Positions 1 to 6,299 of a stretch of DNA of 36,374 nucleotides are shown piece by piece. The stretch's first letter is position 1. Each line of letters begins with the position of its first letter. This DNA comes from a virus. The translations under genes and the position numbers were made by a program. The notes under the pieces were generated by a model. The model was not told where the DNA came from, ran no database searches, and saw only the letters and a program-made list of their open reading frames with translations. Where the stretch lies: positions 1 through 36,374 of IMG/VR virus record IMGVR_UViG_3300010354_000249; one strand, 5' to 3'.

Positions 1-123
1 GACTGGGGGTAGAAATCTGGACGGTTGACATGCTCAAACCAAACTGACTTGTCAGTGCGTTTGATACAGATCACAGGGAAATCGCTATGAGCGCAGGTCA
101 GAGTCCCGAAGTAGACCTGTCCA
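1..123. repeat. Terminal direct repeat, left copy
   Basis: Positions 1-123 are identical to 36252-36374. The gene at the join reads through continuously once one copy is removed, so this is the overlap of a circular or circularly permuted genome written out linearly. It could instead be a short genuine terminal repeat, but it lies inside a coding sequence, which is more like an assembly overlap. Confidence 0.95.
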
Positions 124-140
124 ACTTCAAAGGATGTCAT
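1..140 (-). CDS. Small hypothetical protein, N-terminal part (gene split by window edges)
   Basis: Reading leftwards, an ATG at 140-138 opens a frame (begins MTSFEVGQVYFGT) that stays open to base 1. It continues in the right-hand copy down to a TAA at 36145-36143, giving an 82-residue protein. The start lies 3 bp after the stop of the upstream gene (144-323), as in an operon. No family is recognised. The protein is small, soluble and rich in aromatic residues (Trp, Phe, Tyr). Confidence 0.75.
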   Translation of the reverse strand, partial: MTSFEVGQVYFGTLTCAHSDFPVICIKRTDKSVWFEHVNRPDFYPQ

Positions 141-143
141 GGG

Positions 144-323
144 TTAGCGAATGGCAAGTTTTTGAGCTACTAGAAACTGAACCTGTTTCATGTGCTTTGC
201 AACTTTGCGCTTTGCCTTGCTGCACTCGGTCCAGTCAGCACGAGCAAAGGAGTGCTGGTATTGAGTTTGAGCTTCTGCTAGCAGTTGCTTGACTGCTGCG
301 AGTTCGGTTTCGATAGAGGTCAT
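144..323 (-). CDS. Small coiled-coil-like hypothetical protein
   Basis: A 59-residue protein from ATG 323-321 (MTSIETELAAVKQ). It is helical and rich in Ala, Gln and Lys with a basic C-terminal half, suggesting a short coiled coil or nucleic-acid-contacting peptide. A TTG 39 bases further upstream (362) would add 13 residues. The ATG is preferred because the sequence becomes typical of a helical protein only from there. It belongs to the leftward early operon. Function unknown. Confidence 0.6.
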   Translation of the reverse strand: MTSIETELAAVKQLLAEAQTQYQHSFARADWTECSKAKRKVAKHMKQVQFLVAQKLAIR

Positions 324-412
324 TGTTGAGATGTTGGTGATGGGCTTGTGCCCATGAACCAACTATAACCCATAAAAGGTCCAAACTGGTTCCTTTTAGG
401 AATGTTTACAAG

Positions 413-676
413 TCAGTCCTGCTGCCCGTGCTTCATCGACGGAAACTTGCTCCTCCTCGCATCAGCAGCCTGACGACTTTCAGTCCTTGGCTTCGACGAG
501 CCGCTTCCCTTTGCTCGCTTGCGCCCGTGGATCGCGTAACGCTTGGCGCTGATCTCCTGCGCATCAGCCATAGCTTCGTAGTAACCAGGCGGCGCCAGGT
601 CAGGACGTTTCTCGAAAATCTCTGTCCAGTTGAGGTCGGTCAAAACGGCAGCTCCGTCAATTTGAACGCGTCCCAA
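413..676 (-). CDS. Hypothetical basic protein downstream of the exonuclease
   Basis: An 87-residue protein starting at TTG (676-674), overlapping the end of the exonuclease gene by 37 bp, so translation is probably coupled. The N-terminal half is acidic and aromatic (IDGAAVLTDLNWTEIFEKRP). The C-terminal half is strongly basic (RKRAKGSGSSKPRTESRQ) and looks like a disordered nucleic-acid-binding tail. I recognise no family. A leftward recombination-operon accessory role is inference from position only. Confidence 0.6.
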   Translation of the reverse strand: MGRVQIDGAAVLTDLNWTEIFEKRPDLAPPGYYEAMADAQEISAKRYAIHGRKRAKGSGSSKPRTESRQAADARRSKFPSMKHGQQD

Positions 677-1251
677 GCATCAACCCAAGCCATCAAGCAC
701 TCGTCAGGCTCGCTCTGAATCAGCCTGCAGCGCCCTGGTCCAACAACCACTGTGTAGCAACCATCCACAGTCAGGGTTGGGTGGTGGTCGATCAGCATTG
801 CAAGGTAACCACCAAGTTGTGCCTTTGCTGGCTTGCGGCGATCTACAGCAGTTTCGTTGCCAACTGTTTTGAGGTCACCAAGAATGACTTTTCCGTTAGG
901 GCTGCGCAGTAAAAAATCAAAACTGCCGCCAACACCTTTTCGCGCATCACACAGCCTGTACTCCACTGCCAACGGCTCAGAATCACGCAGTAGCCAGCAG
1001 TCCTGCAGAGCCTTTGTCCACTCGTCGTAGTCGGTATCTGGCAGCTCCTGCCCAGTGAGCATGGCTTCGCAGAATCCGTGAACGTCGTTGCCGCGTGGAG
1101 CCCAGATGTGCTTTGTCCGCTCGAACTGCGCTGCCTGTTCAGGACTGGTCTTGTTAGTGACACGCGAGACGCTGAACGGTAACCACCTGCCCTTGAAGCG
1201 ATAACGGTGCAGCCCGGCATGGAATTCCAGGTCCGGTATTGGGTCCAACAT
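640..1251 (-). CDS. PD-(D/E)XK exonuclease, RecB/Cas4-like
   Basis: This 203-residue protein carries the ordered motifs of the RecB-family nuclease core: His58 in RGNDVHGF, Glu97 in VEYRL, Asp112 in GSFDF, Asp126 and Lys128 in LGDLKT, and Gln145 with Tyr149 in QLGGYL. Proteins of this family resect DNA ends in a metal-dependent way. Together with the annealing protein (31634-32332), SSB and RusA it would make a phage recombination set. It is the first gene of the leftward block. Its ATG (1251-1249) overlaps the candidate rightward promoter, so the two directions share control DNA. Length fits a stand-alone phage nuclease. Family is confident; exact polarity and substrate are not visible. Confidence 0.82.
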   Translation of the reverse strand: MLDPIPDLEFHAGLHRYRFKGRWLPFSVSRVTNKTSPEQAAQFERTKHIWAPRGNDVHGFCEAMLTGQELPDTDYDEWTKALQDCWLLRDSEPLAVEYRLCDARKGVGGSFDFLLRSPNGKVILGDLKTVGNETAVDRRKPAKAQLGGYLAMLIDHHPTLTVDGCYTVVVGPGRCRLIQSEPDECLMAWVDAWDAFKLTELPF

Positions 1252-1266
1252 GGGTTAGGTTATGAT
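1239..1266 (+). promoter_or_regulatory. Candidate rightward early promoter
   Basis: TTGGGT (1239-1244), a 16-bp spacer and TATGAT (1261-1266) make a sigma70-type promoter 49 bp before the ATG at 1315. It overlaps the start codon of the divergent exonuclease gene and is followed at once by a palindrome (1271-1289), a typical repressor arrangement. Confidence 0.55.
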
Positions 1267-1270
1267 CCCA

Positions 1271-1289
1271 GTAGGGCACCACACCCTAC
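1271..1289. promoter_or_regulatory. Palindromic operator-like site
   Basis: Perfect 6-bp inverted repeat GTAGGG-N7-CCCTAC lying just 3' of the -10 box at 1261-1266 and 26 bp before the start codon of a ribbon-helix-helix-like protein. The position fits autoregulation, and control of the divergent exonuclease operon. Confidence 0.5.
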
Positions 1290-1314
1290 CACAAAAGTTC
1301 CACTTGTACAGCAA

Positions 1315-1479
1315 ATGATTAGTGAAAGCATCAAGATTGCAGTAGACAAAAATCTGCTTGATCGCATTGAACTCATCCGTCCCTCATACCAAACAAAGAA
1401 AAGTTACATCAATATGCTTTTAGACCAAGCGATTACAAAAATAGAAAACGAAACCAGAAGCAAAACAGAAGCCTGGTAA
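1315..1479 (+). CDS. Ribbon-helix-helix-like small regulator
   Basis: A 54-residue protein beginning MISESIKIAVDKNLLDRIE. A short beta-strand-like segment (IKIAVDKNLL) followed by two predicted helices (RIELIRPSY, then KKSYINMLLDQAITKI) matches the size and layout of CopG/Arc-type repressors. The ATG at 1315 was chosen because the upstream extension to 1207 is antisense to the exonuclease and has no such character. It sits alone in the divergent control region, directly downstream of a promoter with a palindrome, so it is a good candidate for the early-control repressor. The fold is inferred from pattern only. Confidence 0.6.
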   Translation: MISESIKIAVDKNLLDRIELIRPSYQTKKSYINMLLDQAITKIENETRSKTEAW

Positions 1480-1510
1480 CACTAGGCTTTACAGCGGCTT
1501 TCATTTGAGT

Positions 1511-1549
1511 AAAATAAAAAGCCGCCCACCCAGGACCGGGGAGGCGGCT
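1511..1549 (-). terminator. Rho-independent terminator, leftward orientation
   Basis: AGCCGCC (1520-1526) pairs with GGCGGCT (1543-1549). Read on the minus strand the hairpin is followed by TTTTTATTTT. There is no minus-strand gene to its right, so it would stop antisense transcripts leaving the initiator/origin gene before they enter the control region. Confidence 0.6.
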
Positions 1550-1577
1550 GTCACCCAAAGGCACTCATCAAGTCTAC

Positions 1578-2369
1578 ATGAAGGCTGCTATCAAGTCAAC
1601 TGCGTTTGCAGTTGCACCATATGATCTACTCGATTCAGGGTTAGACCCGCGAGCAATCGTTGTTTACCTGTGGCTACATCGCTTTGGCTGGAATTCGCCA
1701 AAAGGTTGTTATGCCTCACTTCAGACAATCTCAGAGCGATCCGGTGTAACCAGGAAGATGGTACAACGCTCGCTTAGCACCCTAGTTCAAACCGGTTGGA
1801 TCCAGGTCGAGAAACGTCCTGGGTTTACCGCCGTGTATCACGTCACCATCGACCACCCAGGTCAAAAACGACCTAGGTCAAAACCAACCCAGGTCGAAAT
1901 CGACCCAGGTCAAAAACGACCTATGGGTCAGGTCAAAAACGACCTAGGGGGTCAGGTCGAAATCGACCTACAAACAAAAACCCATTACCAAGAACCCATA
2001 ACAAAAACCCTTTTAAAGCTGGAAAGCGAGTTTCCAGCAGTGTCAGAACGGGCTAAGCAGCGGACAAGGACAAAAGGCTCAGAAGCCTTCGAGCAGTTCT
2101 GGAAGCTGTACCTATCCGCACCGGTCAGAGCAGCCAGTCAGTCGAAGCCGAAAGCACTGGCGCAGTGGAATAAAATCCTCCGGACGGAATCAGCGGACAC
2201 GTTGACCAAGGCGCTTGAGACGGAAATCCAGTTTCAGCAGCAAGCCGGTGACGCCTTCGTCAGTCCACTGCCCGACTGCTTCCGCTGGCTGCGTGACGAG
2301 CGGTACGCAACGGTGAGCGAGCGTCCTGCTGGTGCTCAACACATCAACCACGAACACTACGTTTTCTGA
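1578..2369 (+). CDS. Replication initiator-like winged-helix protein
   Basis: A 263-residue protein. Residues about 10-95 look like a winged helix-turn-helix: a conserved AIVVYLWLHRFGW helix, then LQTISERSGVTRKMVQRSLSTLVQTGWIQVEKRP. This resembles phage replisome organisers and plasmid-type initiators. Residues 94-131 are a low-complexity linker (QKRP, VEIDP, QVKNDL units) encoded by an iteron array, as in lambda O, where the origin lies inside the initiator gene. The C-terminal part (about 165-225) is helical with FEQFWKLYLSAP, a pattern seen in DnaD/replication-adaptor proteins. No helicase or primase gene is present, so its role is probably to mark the origin and recruit the host replisome. 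Confidence 0.7.
   Translation: MKAAIKSTAFAVAPYDLLDSGLDPRAIVVYLWLHRFGWNSPKGCYASLQTISERSGVTRKMVQRSLSTLVQTGWIQVEKRPGFTAVYHVTIDHPGQKRPRSKPTQVEIDPGQKRPMGQVKNDLGGQVEIDLQTKTHYQEPITKTLLKLESEFPAVSERAKQRTRTKGSEAFEQFWKLYLSAPVRAASQSKPKALAQWNKILRTESADTLTKALETEIQFQQQAGDAFVSPLPDCFRWLRDERYATVSERPAGAQHINHEHYVF
1859..1969 (+). repeat. Iteron array (probable replication origin)
   Basis: Six 16-bp units start at 1859, 1875, 1891, 1907, 1930 and 1954. The commonest form is AGGTCAAAAACGACCT; variants include AGGTCGAAATCGACCT, a perfect palindrome. The first four are head-to-tail with no gap, and the last two are spaced by 7 and 8 bp. A degenerate copy occurs near 1802-1820. Because 16 is not a multiple of 3, successive units are read in different frames, so selection acts on the DNA rather than on a peptide repeat. 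Confidence 0.85.
1970..2012 (+). other. A-rich origin-unwinding-type region with 8-mer repeats
   Basis: Directly after the iterons one strand is strongly A-rich and carries AAAAACCC (1976-1983), AAGAACCC (1990-1997) and AAAAACCC (2003-2010) at 14- and 13-bp spacing, followed by TTTTAAA. The arrangement (iterons, then regularly spaced A-rich repeats) mirrors known initiator-gene origins such as lambda ori. Confidence 0.55.
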
Positions 2370-2686
2370 TGGCGCTCAAACTTTTCGACTACGACAACCG
2401 GAACAAGTACGTCCACCAGGTCTTTGACAACAAGGAGCGGATTTCACCGAAGACCGTTTACCGCCTCGCTGGCTCGCAGCACTTCGCTGAAACCGAGTTA
2501 GGCGATCCACGTTTCCACTACAGCCCAGTTGCCAGCGAGCACTGCATCGGCATGTACGACAGCGATGGCTATTACTGCACCTACTGCCCGCCAGTGGCTG
2601 CTGCAGGCGTCAAGGACCCTGTTGGACGGTTTGTGCGGCATCCATGGGCACACGAGGAGCGGCAGCGGCAGGAGGCATTCTCCTGA
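2369..2686 (+). CDS. Hypothetical early protein with Cys-Tyr-rich motif
   Basis: A 105-residue protein, ATG overlapping the initiator stop by one base (TGATG). The C-terminal half has DSDGYYCTYCPP, a single CxxC that could bind metal but is too little for a full zinc finger. It begins with MALKLFDYDNRNKYV. I recognise no family. The operon position right after the initiator suggests a replication or early takeover role; that is inference. Confidence 0.6.
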   Translation: MALKLFDYDNRNKYVHQVFDNKERISPKTVYRLAGSQHFAETELGDPRFHYSPVASEHCIGMYDSDGYYCTYCPPVAAAGVKDPVGRFVRHPWAHEERQRQEAFS

Positions 2687-2928
2687 TGGCTACCAAACGC
2701 CTACAGCGCCTTTGTACTGAACACGGTGCCCGTCAGCTCCTGCAACGCCTCGTTGATTCAGGTCGCTGCACCATCGAAGACTTTGACCGTCCACCTCCAG
2801 GCGACATCAATCCCAGCACCTACCGCAATCTGCTACGCGATCCAGAGCAAACTGCAGAGCCCAAGGTTCAAGTCACCGATCCGCGTGACTTCCAGCCTGA
2901 ACCAGCTGAAACCCCGCTTCCGTACTGA
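2686..2928 (+). CDS. Hypothetical early protein
   Basis: An 80-residue protein from the ATG at 2686 that overlaps the previous stop (TGATG). A longer start at 2644 would overlap the previous gene and is not favoured. Residues 1-35 (MATKRLQRLCTEHGARQLLQRLVDSG) form a likely helical segment and the C-terminus is Pro/Glu-rich. No family recognised. Confidence 0.55.
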   Translation: MATKRLQRLCTEHGARQLLQRLVDSGRCTIEDFDRPPPGDINPSTYRNLLRDPEQTAEPKVQVTDPRDFQPEPAETPLPY

Positions 2929-2931
2929 GCT

Positions 2932-3276
2932 TTGACCGAAAAACGCACCGCCGTAAAAGTTGGCTTGACACCTGACGAGAACGCACACATCACCCGCCAA
3001 GCCCAAGCACTTGGCATGGATCGCTCCACACTCATGCGCCTACGCGCTCTAGGAGACCCTGCAGTCGGCGCTGGTGGCTCCGTAGCCCCTCTCACCCTGA
3101 ACGCCTACCACCGCGCCGTACAGGCTGCTCTAGCCGCCTCTCGTGGCTGTGCACCGCGTCCGATCATCGAGGCAATCGCTGCCGCCGTCCTCAACACCAT
3201 CTACAAACCCCCCACTGATGACAAAGCGCAAACGCGTCAAAGCCAGCCCACAGGAGCTGCTCAAACTGATGGATGA
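2932..3276 (+). CDS. Ribbon-helix-helix / MobC-like DNA-binding protein
   Basis: A 114-residue protein starting at TTG 2932 (MTEKRTAVKVGLTPDENAHI). The N-terminus shows the strand-helix-helix pattern of RHH proteins related to plasmid mobilisation MobC and CopG: KRTAVKVGLTPDENAHITRQ, then ALGMDRSTLMRLRALG. The remainder is Ala-rich and helical. It may be a transcriptional regulator or accessory DNA-binding factor of the early operon. No relaxase is present, so conjugative mobilisation is not suggested. Confidence 0.6.
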   Translation: MTEKRTAVKVGLTPDENAHITRQAQALGMDRSTLMRLRALGDPAVGAGGSVAPLTLNAYHRAVQAALAASRGCAPRPIIEAIAAAVLNTIYKPPTDDKAQTRQSQPTGAAQTDG

Positions 3277-3385
3277 CTACTTAACTGCGCTCTACCACCA
3301 GCACCATGACCCAGAGAGACCGCCTGAACTCGCTGATCGAATCAGCCGCTTTATCAGTCCAGCCGACTTTGGAAAACTTGTCTGA
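3218..3385 (+). CDS. Small hypothetical protein
   Basis: A 55-residue protein from ATG 3218 (MTKRKRVKASPQELLKLMDD), overlapping the end of the RHH gene by 59 bp. The basic N-terminus is followed by an amphipathic helix. It also overlaps the next ORF by 80 bp in another frame, so one of the two could be spurious. Both have plausible amino-acid composition. Confidence 0.4.
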   Translation: MTKRKRVKASPQELLKLMDDYLTALYHQHHDPERPPELADRISRFISPADFGKLV

Positions 3386-3488
3386 TGGCTGCGTACGCGT
3401 TTGCATCGGCGATATCTGTGGCACTGTCTCGTCACATCATCTGGTTGAACCTAAGATCAACCAACTTCGTCAAGCGTTAAATCAATAA
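3306..3488 (+). CDS. Small hypothetical protein before the sugar cassette
   Basis: A 60-residue protein (MTQRDRLNSLIESAALSVQ...) ending one base before the UXS start codon at 3490, a spacing typical of co-translated neighbours. It contains two central Cys in CVRVCIGDICG. Family unknown. It overlaps 3218-3385 by 80 bp. Confidence 0.45.
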   Translation: MTQRDRLNSLIESAALSVQPTLENLSDGCVRVCIGDICGTVSSHHLVEPKINQLRQALNQ

Positions 3489-3489
3489 C

Positions 3490-4425
3490 ATGATCCACCT
3501 TGTCACCGGAGCAGCAGGTTTTATAGGCTCACACCTTGTTGACACATTGCTCAAAAAAGGTGACAAAGTAATCGGCGTTGATAACTTCTACACAGGCAGA
3601 AGCGAAAACATACAGCAGCACTACAGCAACGGTTCATTCATCTTCCATCAAGATGATGTAGAAACAGTTGACATCCATCCTGTCGTTGATCAAATCTGGC
3701 ATCTCGCTTGCCCAGCAAGCCCAGTTCACTACCAGCGTGATCCTCTAAAAACGATTCGCACTTGCTACGAGGGCACGTTAAATATGCTCCGCCTGGCTCA
3801 AAACACAGGCGCCAGAATCCTTCTCGCCAGTACGTCAGAAATCTACGGCGATCCTCTCGTTCACCCTCAAACTGAAAACTATCTAGGCAACGTTAATACC
3901 CTTGGTCCAAGGGCTTGCTACGACGAAGGTAAGCGTATTGCTGAAACTCTTGCCTTTAATTACTGGATGCAGCACAGCGTTTCAATACGCGTTGCCAGAA
4001 TCTTCAATACATACGGACCACGAATGGCTATCGAAGATGGTCGTGTCATCTCTAACTTCATTGTTCAAGCTCTACAAAATAAACCGCTAACGATCTACGG
4101 CAGCGGCAACACCACAAGATCCTTCTGCTACGTCTCAGATACAGTCGCTGGCTTGCAGCACATCATGAACGCCAACGGCGACTGGGTTTTTAATGTTGGC
4201 AACCCACAAGAAATCACACTATCATTCCTTGCTAAACAAATCATCCAAAAAATAAACCCAGCATTAACTTCCACCTACCACGCCAAGCCGCAAGACGATC
4301 CTCAGCGCAGGATGCCTGACATTGCAAAAATCACTGTGTCAACTGGCTGGACGCCACAAGTCACACTTGACGACGGTTTAACACAAACGATAACCTACTT
4401 TAAAGATCAGCTTGTAAATGTTTGA
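3490..4425 (+). CDS. uxs: UDP-glucuronate decarboxylase (UDP-xylose synthase)
   Basis: A 311-residue extended short-chain dehydrogenase. Rossmann motif GAAGFIG at 7-13 and Asp31 bind NAD. The signatures are specific for UDP-glucuronate decarboxylase rather than a generic epimerase: HLACPASPVHYQ (71-82), ASTSEIYGDPLVHPQ (113-127), YDEGK (Tyr144, Lys148), RVARIFNTYGPRM, and TRSFCYVSD (209-217). Thr115, Glu117, Tyr144 and Lys148 correspond to the catalytic residues known in the human enzyme. The reaction converts UDP-glucuronate to UDP-xylose plus CO2. Length matches soluble bacterial forms. It is the first gene of a four-gene overlapping cassette ending in a glycosyltransferase, for which it probably supplies or starts the donor sugar. 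Confidence 0.9.
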   Translation: MIHLVTGAAGFIGSHLVDTLLKKGDKVIGVDNFYTGRSENIQQHYSNGSFIFHQDDVETVDIHPVVDQIWHLACPASPVHYQRDPLKTIRTCYEGTLNMLRLAQNTGARILLASTSEIYGDPLVHPQTENYLGNVNTLGPRACYDEGKRIAETLAFNYWMQHSVSIRVARIFNTYGPRMAIEDGRVISNFIVQALQNKPLTIYGSGNTTRSFCYVSDTVAGLQHIMNANGDWVFNVGNPQEITLSFLAKQIIQKINPALTSTYHAKPQDDPQRRMPDIAKITVSTGWTPQVTLDDGLTQTITYFKDQLVNV

Positions 4426-4657
4426 AATTGACGGCTGGTATTTTTTCTACCAGTCACCTGCGCTAATCCTGACACAAATGCCAGGCGGCGTTAAAACACA
4501 CCGTGCTGTTCAGGGTTTTGTTACAACAATCGATGATGCCAAACTGCTCGCAAGTCGTATAATCCCAGCGATGATCCAAAACCCGGATGCTTACCAGCTA
4601 CCTCACGCCGTCCGTCAAAGCATCCGTCTAACCAATCAGCATGACATCGATCAATAG
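4418..4657 (+). CDS. Small hypothetical protein of the glycosylation cassette
   Basis: A 79-residue protein overlapping UXS by 8 bp and the ParB-like gene by 17 bp, so it is translationally embedded in the cassette. Starts MFEIDGWYFFYQSPALIL, suggesting a compact beta-rich N-terminus, followed by a helical segment. No signal peptide or membrane span. I do not recognise it. Its invariant embedding suggests an accessory subunit of the cassette (inference). Confidence 0.6.
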   Translation: MFEIDGWYFFYQSPALILTQMPGGVKTHRAVQGFVTTIDDAKLLASRIIPAMIQNPDAYQLPHAVRQSIRLTNQHDIDQ

Positions 4658-5408
4658 CCTTAAGCACGATCATAAAAACGCTCGTAAGCGTACTGATCGC
4701 TCTGCAATGCTCATTGCAGAATCCCTCAAGCGTTACGGTGCCGCTCGCTCTATCGTCATCGACGAAGACAACCGTATCCTTGCCGGTAACGGCACCATCG
4801 AAGGTGCTAAAGCCGCTGGCATCAAAAATGTACGCATCATCGACGCAGAAGGTGATGAAGTCATTGCCGTCAGGCGATCTGGTCTTACAGAAGACGAAAA
4901 AGTTGGTCTTGCATTAGCTGATAACCGCACCAGCGATCTCAGCGAGTGGGATGGCGCCATGCTCCATCAGCTCAGCGAAGAGCACGACATCTCTGCTTGG
5001 TTCGATAAAAAAGAACTAGAAGACCTCTTCGGCACTGAAGAAGTCCTAGACGAAGACAGCCCATACACAAACAAAACCAACGCGCCGATCTACGAGCCCA
5101 CTGGTGAGATCCACAAACCCAAGCAGCTTTACGATCCAACCAAAACAAATCAGCTCATTGCTGAAATCGAAAACGCTGACATCCCTGATGACGTAAGGGC
5201 TTTCCTTATCTCAGCCGCTCATCGCCACACAGCTTTCAACTACAGCAAAATTGCTGACTTCTACGCAACGGCACCAAAAGAAATCCAAACACTCTTCGAG
5301 GACTCTGCACTAGTCATCATCGACTTCGAACAGGCAATCCAAAACGGTTTTGTTAAACTCGACCAAAGCGTAGAAGAAGCCTTTAAACAGGATCATCCTC
5401 ATGCGTAA
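4641..5408 (+). CDS. ParB-like domain protein with cassette-specific C-terminal domain
   Basis: A 255-residue protein. Residues about 1-100 are a ParB/Srx-type N-terminal domain: it has the loop ILAGNGTIEGAKAAG (46-60), equivalent to the phosphate-binding loop of ParB, then VRIIDAEGDEVIAVRR and LADNRTSDLSEWD. Residues about 148-240 form a second conserved-looking domain (PIYEPTGEIHKPKQLYD ... HRHTAFNYSKIADFY ... SALVIIDFEQAIQNGFV). Phage and MGE proteins of this layout are often coupled to DNA methylases or modification genes rather than to a ParA partition ATPase, and no ParA is present here. It overlaps the glycosyltransferase start by 8 bp. Likely roles are targeting or gating DNA modification; a CTPase/nuclease activity is possible but unshown. 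Confidence 0.72.
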   Translation: MTSINSLKHDHKNARKRTDRSAMLIAESLKRYGAARSIVIDEDNRILAGNGTIEGAKAAGIKNVRIIDAEGDEVIAVRRSGLTEDEKVGLALADNRTSDLSEWDGAMLHQLSEEHDISAWFDKKELEDLFGTEEVLDEDSPYTNKTNAPIYEPTGEIHKPKQLYDPTKTNQLIAEIENADIPDDVRAFLISAAHRHTAFNYSKIADFYATAPKEIQTLFEDSALVIIDFEQAIQNGFVKLDQSVEEAFKQDHPHA

Positions 5409-6258
5409 TGACTTCTGCGTTTTTATCCTGTCAAACCGTAGACCGGATAACATCAAAACCCTAGAAACACTCCAACGCTCTGGTTACACCGGCAAATGGT
5501 ACATCGTCATTGATGACGAAGATCCAACCGGCGATCAATACAAAACTACCTATGGCGATAAAGTCCTAATCTTCTCAAAGGCTAAAGTCGCGCAAACAAC
5601 AGACTCTTGCGACACTTCAAAAGACAGACGCACTCCCCTATGGGCTCGTAACGCCTGCTGGGATCTAGCTAAAAAGGTCAACTGCCGGTTCTTCTGTCAA
5701 CTCGACGACGACTACAGCTGGTTCGCTTACCGTCGCATCGGTCGTAAAAATCCAGCAGAACCGCCAAAGTATTCCAACTTCCGCGCCGAAAGCCTAGACA
5801 TCATCTTCGCTGGCATGGTCCAATTCCTTCAGGAAACACCATCCGTCTCCAGCATCGCCTTCTCACAAGGTGGTGACTACAACACAGACTCACTCAAAGC
5901 AAGACGAGTCCTGCGTAAAGCAATGAACTCATTCTTCTGTGACTCTGAACGACCATTCAACTTCATCGGTAAATTCAACGATGACGTCAATACCTACATC
6001 TCACACGGTGCCACAGGCAAACTATTCTTCACCTACTGCCCAATCCAACTAGAACAAGCCCAAACTCAAAAGAACAAAGGCGGCATCACTGAAGCCTATA
6101 AAGAAAGCGGCACCTACGTAAAATCTTTCTACACCGTCATGATCTCTCCATCCTCAACATGGATTGAACTCATGGGTCACTCAAACCCACGTCTACACCA
6201 CACACACGATTGGAATAAAGTATGCCCTAAAATCATTCATGAAAAATATCGCCGTTAA
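5401..6258 (+). CDS. TET/JBP-associated-type glycosyltransferase (TAGT / GREB1-like)
   Basis: A 285-residue GT-A-like glycosyltransferase. Visible family signatures in order: FILSNRRPDN (8-17), IVIDDEDP (35-42), the DxD-type metal/donor site LDDDY (101-105), SQGGD (155-159), RKAMNSFFC (172-180), FNDDVNTY (192-199), GTYVKSFYTVM (237-247) and HH (266-267). These match TAGT proteins of phages, relatives of the C-terminal domain of eukaryotic GREB1, which were proposed to glycosylate hydroxymethylated bases in DNA. No TET dioxygenase, cytosine methylase or hydroxymethylase is visible here, so the acceptor is unknown. The gene overlaps the ParB-like gene and follows UXS, implying a pentose donor. 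Confidence 0.82.
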   Translation: MRNDFCVFILSNRRPDNIKTLETLQRSGYTGKWYIVIDDEDPTGDQYKTTYGDKVLIFSKAKVAQTTDSCDTSKDRRTPLWARNACWDLAKKVNCRFFCQLDDDYSWFAYRRIGRKNPAEPPKYSNFRAESLDIIFAGMVQFLQETPSVSSIAFSQGGDYNTDSLKARRVLRKAMNSFFCDSERPFNFIGKFNDDVNTYISHGATGKLFFTYCPIQLEQAQTQKNKGGITEAYKESGTYVKSFYTVMISPSSTWIELMGHSNPRLHHTHDWNKVCPKIIHEKYRR

Positions 6259-6299
6259 TATGCTATACCTACAATACAATCAGCCATTGGTTCCCTAAA

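Noticed and set aside
1207-1314. Longer start for the RHH-like gene
   Set aside because: The extension lies antisense to the exonuclease and over the promoter and operator; RHH character starts at the ATG at 1315.
1859-1969. CRISPR array
   Set aside because: Repeats are 16 bp, palindromic and mostly contiguous with no spacer-length unique segments; they fit iterons.
2932-3276. Conjugative mobilisation protein
   Set aside because: The RHH pattern resembles MobC, but no relaxase or oriT-like sequence is visible in this phage genome.
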